From assembly GCA_019916065.1 (NCBI GenBank), contig CM034240.1:41923180-41987179 (forward strand): a DNA stretch of 64,000 nt, written 5' to 3'. How positions within the stretch are numbered: position 1 is the first letter of the stretch; the number at the start of each line of letters is the position of its first letter. The notes beneath the pieces were generated by a model that saw only the letters and a list, made by a program, of their open reading frames with translations, was not told where the DNA came from and made no database searches. Positions 47,701 to 64,000 of this stretch are shown here, piece by piece. Source of the DNA: Vitellaria paradoxa (taxonomy: Eukaryota; Streptophyta; Magnoliopsida; Ericales; Sapotaceae). The position numbers and the translations under genes are program-made.

Positions 47701-48470
47701 ATAAAAGACAGCTCGAAAAAACTGAAGACACACGTTTACAGCTTAATGAGACACAATCCACGCTAAAAATTGCTAACAAGAACGAAGAATAACGGTGAAA
47801 TAATGACAGGGTAAACAATAAAATCGAATCATATTTAAGCAGCACAAGCAACTCTAATAAAGTGGCTCATTTTCCAAATGGGTATCATCCAGAAACATTT
47901 GCTTGGTTGCCCAGAAAGCAAAAGAATTTGAGAATAAAATTACCACTTTTGGGGCTTAAAACTTGCTAAGAATATGAAAGAACACGAAAGCTTCTATTTT
48001 TAATTAATCAAGATAGAACAAATTGCCGATGCCGAGGTTATATTTCCGTTCAGGGAACACGAAGAGACATAAAGTTCAAAATTCAAGATTGTACAGGAGT
48101 TTCTCAGTTTTCTTGACAGACAAACAGTAAATAAGATTATTGACCCAGGGTGTGGGTGTTCGGTAATTTCAAAAATAAACAGGAGAAGAAGGATTAGATC
48201 AAGATTCAACTCAAGTACTGATCTTTGATTGAAGCCCCTTTCCATTGATGAGTAATGACTAAAACCCATCAAAGTTTTCGCTTTCTTCTTCGGTTCTGAT
48301 CAGTTTTAATTCTTCGCACAGAACGGAACTGATAACATATAAATGAAGCGATAGACAGAGACCTGATTTTCCTGGGAAATATGTGATGAAGTCGAGAAGA
48401 CTCCAATTGTCGCTTGTAGAGAAATCAATACGAAAAGAACTACGTATGCCATCACATTCGTCCCCCTCAT
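44761..48470 (-). CDS. C2H2 zinc-finger protein with signal peptide and C-terminal membrane segment (At5g63280-like)
   Basis: Nine exons chain in frame to 282 aa: 48470-48363, 47586-47561, 47358-47274, 47167-46958, 46201-46073, 45993-45936, 45854-45781, 45008-44920, 44830-44761. The N-terminus (MAYVVLFVLISLQATIG) looks like a signal peptide. A single classical finger follows at WRCGYCKKIF with HFDNRH, spacing C-x2-C-x12-H-x4-H. A cysteine-rich region comes next (KCLADLCGALHCD, KTKC, RQLCE, DSCF, RQFCDAHTC). A hydrophobic helix (YLAISILTLMLLPIFYAIVY) precedes a basic tail (LKRISRLGRKTKPS). The topology suggests a type I endomembrane protein with the finger in the lumen, not a DNA-binding factor. 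Exon 2 is only 26 nt. The last intron is 89 nt; retaining it would replace the basic tail by about 19 residues. The function is unknown to me. Confidence 0.85.
45270..45645. repeat. Dispersed CTCGA-rich repeat, copy 2 (in a C2H2-gene intron)
   Basis: It contains TTAAGGCTCGAGATTGG, AAAACGACATCATTTGGTCC, TTGAGCTCGAATTTGGCTCG and GTAGCTCATGAGTGGTTCG. It resembles the reverse complement of 31968-32395 in overall order. It lies in the intron between exons 7 and 8. Confidence 0.55.
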
Positions 48471-48867
48471 CTCTCTCTCTCTCTCTCTCTCTCTCCCCCC
48501 CCCCCCCCGGGTTTCAGCGCTTACACGCAGTTTGGTCTCTCTCCCCTTGTTTGCGTATTCGTAACTGCGTTTGCACCCTCCCTTTTTATTGAAATTACTG
48601 AGGAAGGCCACACATTGGTATAAATTGCTGGCGACCCGTTCGTTGCACGACTTTAGAGGGCGTTTGGCAGTTAAAAAAAAAAAAAAGAAAAAAAAGCTCA
48701 ACTTTAGTAATTTTGTGTGTTTTTTTTTTTTTTTTTTTTTTTTGTGTGTGTTAGGTTAAATAAAATCTATTTTTTAATTTTTTTTTTAACTTTTAGGTAT
48801 TTAGTAAATTTTTTACCGTAACAAATTAAAAAAATTGTAACTTTTTGTGTGTTTGGTATGTTTTTTA

Positions 48868-49006
48868 GGGTGAGTTTGATTTGCAAAAAAACTCCAAAAA
48901 AAATCTATAAATCTCTATTAACTTTATATCACATCAATTTTTTTCTTTCACTGCACGCATTACGAACTCTCAATTTATCGCACTTTATTTCACTCCAAAC
49001 TCACCC
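48868..49006. mobile_element. TIR element, family B, flanked by TTA
   Basis: It starts GGGTGAGTTTGATTTGCAAA and ends CACTCCAAACTCACCC, with TTA on both sides. The core reads TCTATAAATCTCTATTAACT and TTTCACTGCACGCATTACGA. This is the best preserved family B copy. Confidence 0.85.
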
Positions 49007-50513
49007 TTAGTGTAGCAAATAAAAAAAGTGGTAACTTTTTATTTTATTTTTTACTGTAACAAATCAAAAAAATGAGAAAATTTATGATTTTAACAAACGC
49101 ACTAAAAGTTACAAAATGTAATTTTTTGTATTTTTTTCACTAGATTTTGAGTTGCCGAACGGGTAAGTTGAACTTACCAAGGACGGTCACACATTGGCAT
49201 AAATGCGTCACAATTTTAATTTATTTTTTCATCAAAAAATGAGTTAAAATAATGTAATAGTGATATTTATATAATAAAAATTAATGATTTATTTTTTTAA
49301 GAAATATTAAGTCCAACATATCATTTTATAAGGTAATTACTTGGTCTCTAATTAAGATTGTGCATTGGCTTTTCAAAAAAAAAAAAAAAAATATTAATAT
49401 AAAATAAGATAAAACGAAGTTTGATTAAAAAAATTGATAAAAATTATAAATGTTGAGTATTTTTTAAGATCCAAACACTCCTTAAAATGTTAAAAACACA
49501 TTAAGAAATAAAATTTTTTATTTCTTAATGTGTTTTGTTTGTTTCGCTTTTGTTTCTTAATTAAAAATCTTGTTAACTACAAAGAATTAACTTTCAAATA
49601 AAATTCACTGAAGTTAATATCTTCAATTTTAGTGTTTTAGTTTTTTTTTTTTTAATCTCAAGTTTAATTTTTTTCCATTTATCCGTCGAATTTTTTTAAA
49701 ACAATTATTCTTGGATTTTGTTGATTAGATTAAAATTGAACTTTAATTTTTTCACATATTTATTTGAATAATTTAAATTTTCATAAGTTATTTTAGAATA
49801 TGGGACTTTTAGTCAAGTAATAGAATTTATTTAATAAATAAAAAAAACTAACATCCCTATTAATGTAATGCCATGACGCCTATTTTTTCATATTTTGGCG
49901 GTATTTATTTAAGGAATTAGGAAAAGAATTGGATTTGCAATTCAATAAAACCCAAAAATTCTATATTCAACACATTTTGATGGTATTTATTTAAGAACTT
50001 AGGAAAATGATTGGATTTGCAATTCCGTAAAACTCACAAATTTTGTATTTAACAATAACAGATTGCTAATCCCTCAGAATGGGGTATACATCATCCCATA
50101 GGAGGTATATACTATCCCATAAGAGGTGCGATTCTATATTTTCATCTCTCAATTCTTACTAAAATTCAAAGATTTAAAATTATTTTTTGTTACATCTTGT
50201 ATTAAATCTCATATATTATTCTACTTTATATTCGATCAACCAAATACTAGAAAAATAGTTACATATAAAATTCTATATATTTCTCATCATCCAATCTCTA
50301 TAGTCAAATGTAGCCTTCTATAACTTCACAACTTCCTTAATTTGAATATTATGAGAGAATAGCTAGGGATAGAGGGGGAGAGGAAAAAAAAAAAAACAAC
50401 TTAACAAATGAAAGAGAAAAAAGATATTGAAGACGAGTTGAAAAATAAGAAGGAACAAAATCAAAAGAAAAAATAAAATAAAATAAAAAAGGAAGAAAAA
50501 TGCAAATATAATT

Positions 50514-51160
50514 GGCCCGCTTCGTAACATTATTATTTTTCTATTTATATTTAGTTATTTTTATTTTTTAATTTCTATTTTTTGTTGTTTTTTTTCCTCC
50601 TAAAATAAAATTTTAAACTGTACTTGAAAATGTAATTTTATTTATAGTAATTAAAATTTATTTTAATAAAATATTTAATTTTATTAAATTTTAAAAAAAT
50701 TAATTAAATTAAATAAAATATATTTCATATTAATTTAATTATATTATTTATTAAGAATAATTGAATAAAATATATTTCATTTTAAATTAATTAAATAAAT
50801 TATTGTTTAATTAATTTAATCATGTTATTTATAAAAAATTTAATAAAATATATTCCATATCAATTTAATTAATTAATACAATTTAATTATATTATTTATT
50901 AAAATTAAAATTAATTTATTAAAATATTTAAATAAATTAATTCATTCTAATACTATACAACAAAAATAAATAAAATATTAAAATTGACAAAATATTTACA
51001 ACATAAAAAAGAAAAAAATGAGAGTAAAAATATTTTTTTTTTATTTTTTTGTTACATTTATCTATCTAAGTTTTTAATAAAAATAAGTTTAATAAATACA
51101 TTTTTGTTGTTACGTTTAAAAAATCTATAATAATAATAATAATAGACGTTACTAAGCGCC
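50514..51160. mobile_element. ~647 bp TIR element related to 20531-21335
   Basis: The left end GGCCCGCTTCGTAACATT pairs with the right end GACGTTACTAAGCGCC. The interior is nearly pure A/T (ATTAATTTAATTA-like) with ATAAAATATATTTCAT phrases also found in the larger relative. Confidence 0.65.
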
Positions 51161-51500
51161 AATACGGGGATCCCCACCTCAGTGGAATCTAATTGTAATC
51201 AATTTTTCATCTACCCCTCAAAAAGGGAGAAAATCAATACGGGACGACAATCTTTTTTAAGTTTTTCACACAACAGAAATCAAATTCAAAAACAAAACCT
51301 TGCATTACTTTTACATATTTCTATCAATAAAAAGCAGTACAAGTTCAGCTAAAGAGAAAAGGCCAACCAAACTCAACTTACACAAAAAATTAAAAAAATA
51401 TAATAGATAAATAAATAAAGGGTATAATTAACCTGCATGCCAAACAAGCACAGACGATGACATAGACTACAAAATTGTGTTGCAATTGGCATCAGTCTGC

Positions 51501-59114
<7,614 letters not shown>

Positions 59115-59369
59115 GAGAGGGGGAGAGAGGGAGAGAGAGAAGAAATTGACGGAGGGTCGGGAGAAAACGGAATAAATTGTATTCCCCGTGTGCAGTTCAC
59201 GCATATAAACGGTGTCGTTTCAGTTTTTACTTTGGGTTTTTGGATAAATTACATTGAATACCCCTTTGGTAATACAAAATGAGATATTTCCCCCAAAATT
59301 CTGATAATTACAATTTCCCTTTCAGAAAAAAAAACCCCGAATGCAAAATTACGAAGCACCAGACAATCT
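59115..59369. promoter_or_regulatory. Compact bidirectional promoter between ELP3 and the downstream TELO2-like gene
   Basis: Only 255 bp separate the two start codons, so both leaders and both core promoters must share it. On the ELP3 side there is a GA-rich leader (about 59115-59145). AAACGGTGTCGTTT lies at 59207-59220, an AAACGAC...GTCGTTT-type palindrome similar to the one in front of the Kelch gene. CATATAAAC just before it could serve as a TATA-like element for either strand. Confidence 0.6.
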
Positions 59370-62300
59370 ATGGGCAGTGCAGCCATGGACGACTCGAAGA
59401 AGATAGATAGAGAACTGGAGAGAGCGATAATCGAGAAGGTCGGGCTGGTCATCGCCACCATCAACGAGGCCAAACTTGTCGACCAAGCCATCTGCGCTCT
59501 CCACTCCCTCGCCGTCCTCCTCTTCTCCGTCGACTCCCGTGCACTCTCAGGTCCTAGCCAGGAAAATTTTGAACTTTATTTTTTGAAAAATTAGTTTGAG
59601 TTCATGCAGCTATTCATCCACAATTTGTTTCATTTTCTTTGCTTTGTATGTGAAATTGGAATGAGACTGATTGGTCTATGTGTATTTGCAACCTGTAGGT
59701 AGCATTGATAAACAGTATGGAGATGAGGTGCGGACCTGTGAAAATTTTGTTTGATTAATCCAGTTCTTGTTCTATATAAGTGATTTCTGATTTTGATGTC
59801 TTTAGGTCCTTAATGCCAAAGTCCCTTCTGAACATGAGAGGAGTCATTGGTGGAGGGTGTTCTACCGCGGAGCAGCATTTCCTACGCTGGCTAGGGTTTT
59901 GTTATATGGTAAGGAGATCATCTGATTGAAAGCAAACCCAAACAATAAAAAAGTATAAGTAAATAAGTTTGTGCATCCCGTAATTTGGAAGTGTGTTGTA
60001 TTTTGTTGTTTTGAATAAAGTTTTTGAGTTAATTGGCATAGAAGATTCAGTTTGACATGCTACGAACAATTTTTCCAGTATGATGTGGAGCTGCATGATA
60101 CAACTGCCAATCCTCATTTGGGTTGGATTTTACAGTGCTCATGGAGCATAGTTTGTTAATTCATGGTGTATCCCACCTTTGATATCAATTTCCACTAGAA
60201 ATTTATCAAAAAAAAAAAACATTTATGAAAAGATATTGAAACTTTTTTTGTTGCGTCAGCTTGTGCTTTAAAAAGTTGGCAAAAGCCAGAAAACTACAAT
60301 TTGACAGTATTTTATTTTGATTAAATTTTTAAACGCAAAATCGAAAGATTTAGAAAATTTCATAGAGACAAATTGAACCCCGTAGAAGTTTCAAGGCAAT
60401 TAACTTGTCCATATAGCATTGTGAATCAAAAACTTGGACAAAGAGGAATTTGTTAATAAGAATATCTGTAAATGTTTTGTAGATCAATCCTTGCATATAA
60501 GCATGTGTCATGCGCACAAAGGTATGTGTTGGTGGTAATGTTGATTAGGGAAAGACATGTATTCTAATCCCAGAGATTTTGATTGTTAGTGGTGTTGGAA
60601 TCAAGAACGTAGCAGAACAGGTTTTAAAAAAAATTTCGGATCAATCATGCATGAAAAATTATAAACTTCTTTATATAATTGTATTCAAAATACAAAAGCA
60701 AAATTAAATTAATAAACAAAACTAACATTTTGTTATTTTTGATTTGATCTTGATTTTTTGAACTTTTCTTTTTCTGACGGTTAAGACGCCTAGGTTTTCT
60801 GCTCTTTCTCCTATCAGGATCCTCTCAGGGTTTTCTGATGTCTAGGTTGTGTGGACAACCTAACAGACTGATCCTTTGTATAGGCAAGAATAGAGGACCT
60901 AGATGCAAATAAACTTAAGATGGCTAATTAGGAAATTACTCATAATTATCTCATAATTACAAATACATCCCCTAATAATTATACCTCTCCAACCCCAGTT
61001 TATTGAAATAATTTCATAAAACACCTTATTCACTCTCTAGTTCTGCAATTGAGTCCTTCCACCAAATATTGAGACAATTAGAAGTAAGAAGCTATCCAAT
61101 TCTAATTGATACCTCCCTCCATATTCTAAGAACTATTATTCTAATCATTTTGTGTTGGTCACCATCTTAATAACATATTATTAAGACGACTGGATCCGGA
61201 TTTAATAATTAGTTAATATTCTTAATATGGATAATATCTTATCTCAAATGAGATTGTAGATTCCTTCTTGATAGTGTATGTTCCCTAGTTTTATGAAATG
61301 ATTTCCCAAAACACTGAGGTGTTGGCCTAATGATAATCAGCCTCACTTTTAATGAATTAAAGTCATCATTACATAAAATAGTGTCTATCACTATCTCAGG
61401 ATTTAGAGCAATTGCTTAGAGTGAATATAAGAAATACATCAATGCGGATAGCATAGCTTAGATGTGTTTCTTATTATTGTCCCGTTCAGTGTCTTTCACA
61501 CCAACACTTTAGATTCAAAGTCCACTACTCTAATGATTGAGATAAATCATTCTATCATATAGAAATCTAAAATGTTATAATCTTTCAGTTGAGATGTTCC
61601 CATCTCAACACTAACTGTGAACAAATCTAAACTGATTAATACTTAGATTCATATCTCTTGTGTGTGAAATACTTTCATGCACATGAATCAAGTTCATCAA
61701 TCAATCAAGGATTACATTCATCACATGAAATATATGCATCCATAAATAATAAAGAAACTTTAGATAAACTAAATGATAGTTCTTTGCTAAAATAAAATCA
61801 GTTCATCATTTAATATATAACTTTAGGGCATACATCCCAACAAATGGATTTCTAATATTTTAAAGAATAAATTAAACATTGTACCCTGTATTTTGCACTA
61901 GTTCCCACCTCAATATGTCACTTTTTTTTTTGACGTACCTCAACATAACACATGACAGAAACAAATGGAGAAAGAGGTTTCATGTAGTCCCAACTAGTTT
62001 GGGACTAAAGTTTTATTGAGTTGAGTTGTATTAACATGCCTCACCTTTAAATTTTAAGAATTAAGTATTCACATTTTCAATTTCTTGCAGTGTCACCTTT
62101 TGTGAGTTGAATGATCGGGTGAACTATTTCCATGTTAGTCATGTAGCTATTAACAGCTAACACCCCCATAAAAATTCACAGTAAGCCTGTATTTTGCACC
62201 AATTCCCACTTCAAGACCTCACCTTTTAGTTTGAATAATTAAGTTCTAACACGTTCAATTTTTTGCAATCCTAATTTTTATGTTGGCCATGTGGCACCAT

Positions 62301-64000
62301 GTAATAGGTAAAACATAATAAAAATTCACGGAAGGTTTACATTGCGGAGTAAGATGTCCTAAAGTAATTCTTAGTGCTAAGGATAAGGAAGCAAATTGTT
62401 GCCTACCCTATTTTAAACTACTGAATATTCCAAGTTTTTCCACATGCTTAGCTATTGATTGGGGCATTTTACTATTTTCTTCATTTTTTGTCCACTTCTT
62501 ATGGATTGACATCTATATATGCTAGCACAAGGTTGCTTATATGAATTGATGTTTATTGCAGATGTTGCTTCTAATTGGCTAGCTTGTTTCCCATTTTCTG
62601 CGAGGAGACATATCTATGATGTGTTCTTTGTCAATGGGCATATTGTGGAAGTTGTTCAGACTGTAGTGCCTTCTCTACAGCAAAATGGAAGTGGTAGTTT
62701 TGATATAAATGCTGTGCGCTCAAATGCGGAGAGGTAGTGCGCCAGTATATTTTTTCCCGGTGTGTACTTTATTGATCGTTGAATTTGCATGTTGATACTC
62801 TCTCTCTCTCTCACTCATTCTCTCTCTCTCTCTCTCTCTTACACACACACACAAGTGATAAATGAGCTGTGTTGTTCATGTTGCATATCATTTGTCTCTT
62901 GTTGTCATGCAATCTACAATAATTTGATGCGTTCTCATAGTGTAGAGCTGTTTGATGAGATTACTAGTTTCAAATCTTTCTTAGAATGTTGTTAATACAT
63001 TGCATATCGGTGGAGAAATAAGAGTATACTCATTTCTCTTTTATTAACATTTATATGGCATTATTCCATGGTAGTGTGATTTTGTGAAGAATAACAGAAA
63101 CTTTTTGTGTGTGTGTGTGTGTGTGTAAAGAATAATATAACCTTTTTTTTTTTTTTTTTGATGAATAAAAATCAATATATCAATAAAGGTATCTACAAAT
63201 TCCACGCAAATACAAAATATTGGGCAGATAAAATAAAATCTAAGCAATCATATCATGTGACGAACAACATAACTGATGCTAATAGAACCACAAATCTTAC
63301 TTGAATGTTACAATTTTCTATAATTTGATTCAATCTTACTTGAATGTTGCAATTGTCTATAATTGCGTTCACATGTCAGTATTGTCAGGTTGTTAGATAC
63401 CGTCTCACCTAAAAGCTTTAGCTGTTAAAGAGGGGGGGGTCACTTTTATTCTTTATTATTTATATTGACTTATTTTTTCTCAACATGCCCCCTCACATGC
63501 AGTCAAACTAAGTTTGAAAGCACGAAATGGGTAGGATTATTGATGTATTTGGGTGGTGCCCCCTCAGGACTTTTGCCTACTTTGATATCTTGTTATATTG
63601 TTAGCCACCATCTCACCTAAAAGCTTTGGCTGTTAGGGAGGGGGCCAAATTTATACTTTATTATTTATATTGACTTATTTTCTCTTAACAAGTATTATCA
63701 GTGATTGTTCCTATTTGGTGAAAGGCATAGCTGAGTGAGTTGTATTGTTGCCTAGAGCTCATTTGGAAAGAGAAAATGGCAGTTGATTTAAGAACCTGAG
63801 CCAGAACTTGCATAATGATATTCTTAAGTTGAAACCTTTTAGGATGTATAAATGTCATCTAGCATCAGCTCCTTAACATGACTGTGGCATTCTCCTCCAT
63901 GCATCAATATGTGCTTTTGATTGTATCATATAAGTGACTGCTTTAATACGTTATTCTCATATTTAGTGTTGAAGTGCAGATGGCTTCTGTATGCATCATA
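59370..64000 (+). CDS. 5' part of a multi-exon gene, possibly TELO2/TEL2 homologue (EMB2423-like); truncated by the window
   Basis: Coding exons join in frame: 59370-59550, 59699-59727, 59806-59908, 62562-62733, and a further exon beginning near 63967 or 63980 that runs off the window. The encoded start is MGSAAMDDSKKIDRELERA; the second Met (59385) has the better start context (GCCATGG) and may be the true one. Later pieces read EKVGLVIATINEAKLVDQAI, LNAKVPSEHERSHWWRVFYR, VASNWLACFPFSARRHIYDV and NAVRSNAER. The protein is helical, without a signal peptide or membrane segment. From memory it resembles the N-terminus of plant TEL2-type proteins, the TTT-complex scaffold that stabilises PIKK kinases, but I am not sure. 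The final acceptor is ambiguous: TTTAG at 63966 continues ...SVEVQMAS, and GTGCAG at 63979 continues ...RWLLYAS. Confidence 0.6.
60593..61842. mobile_element. Solo LTR, copia-like, in an intron of the TELO2-like gene
   Basis: About 1.25 kb begins TGTTGGAATCAAGAACG and ends GGCATACATCCCAACA, giving the TGTTGG/CCAACA inverted termini usual for copia LTRs. Flanking five-mers AGTGG and AATGG match at 4 of 5, consistent with a target duplication. No internal retrotransposon coding region is present, so it is a solo LTR. Confidence 0.75.
61975..62030 (+). repeat. Short RTE/SINE-like 3' tail
   Basis: TCATGTAGTCCCAACTAGTT followed by TGGGACTAAAGTTTTATTGAG and a TTGAGTTG tail resembles the 3' terminus shared by plant RTE LINEs and their SINE partners. 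Only the end is present. Confidence 0.4.
62791..62855. repeat. (CT)n(AC)n microsatellite in an intron
   Basis: An interrupted CT run followed by CA repeats, in the intron after exon 4 of the TELO2-like gene. Confidence 0.85.
63389..63690. repeat. Pair of ~90-bp direct repeats in the last visible intron
   Basis: The phrase TCTCACCTAAAAGCTTTAGC, then TGTTA, a GAGGGGG run, TACTTTATTATTTATATTGA and CTTATTTT, appears at about 63389-63475 and again at about 63597-63688. About 120 bases separate the copies. It resembles a widespread plant dispersed repeat. Confidence 0.7.

Larger units (their letters stand above)
48471..51500. other. Intergenic region between the C2H2 gene and ELP3
   Basis: Immediately upstream of the C2H2 start is a CT run followed by a C-run (about 48471-48509), then a leader with no gene. 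The remainder is AT-rich with T-runs of 20 or more (48719-48742), two TIR elements listed separately, and near-identical phrases at about 49910 and 49980 (GGTATTTATTTAAG, TTGGATTTGCAATTC). ELP3 3' UTR probably covers about 51290-51500. Confidence 0.65.

Overview
This is a window of a eudicot plant nuclear genome. The introns are AT-rich with GT-AG borders, one gene has 20 coding exons, and miniature transposons and microsatellites are dense. Several predicted proteins are recognisable plant orthologues. I found no operons, phage, CRISPR array or rRNA, and no bona fide tRNA gene.

Layout: (1) 1.9-3.6 kb, minus: a single-exon AZG2-type purine/cytokinin permease. (2) 3.6-12.8 kb: AT-rich intergenic DNA with local tandem duplications and a tRNA-derived SINE. 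(3) 12.8-31.6 kb, minus: one Kelch/DUF4110 (KLHDC4-like) gene whose 2.06 kb of coding sequence is spread over 18.8 kb. Its introns hold L1 and RTE LINE pieces, two hAT-type elements, TIR elements and a gypsy-like LTR relic. (4) 33.0-37.7 kb, plus: a three-exon CHX cation/H+ antiporter that lacks the usual transport-site aspartate. (5) 37.7-41.0 kb: intergenic DNA packed with short TIR elements. (6) 41.0-43.1 kb, plus: a HemW-type radical-SAM protein. (7) 44.8-48.5 kb, minus: a small secretory or membrane protein with a C2H2 finger. (8) 51.5-59.1 kb, minus: ELP3, the catalytic Elongator subunit. (9) 59.4 kb to the window edge, plus: the 5' part of a gene that may encode TELO2/TEL2, head to head with ELP3 across about 255 bp, with a copia-type solo LTR in an intron.

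Exon chains were built by hand from splice sites, frame continuity and remembered family sequences. Every junction listed keeps frame, but none is supported by transcript data. The genes do not form a pathway. What links them is apparent conserved order: AZG2, the Kelch gene and ELP3 are consecutive loci in Arabidopsis (At5g50300/310/320, from memory), and the HemW and C2H2 genes between them here match another adjacent Arabidopsis pair (At5g63290/280, from memory). This looks like an ancestral block that Arabidopsis split between two regions. I did not find a convincing new multi-gene system. The best leads are the CHX protein with the altered motif, the lumenal C2H2 protein, one GC-AG intron, and the synteny.
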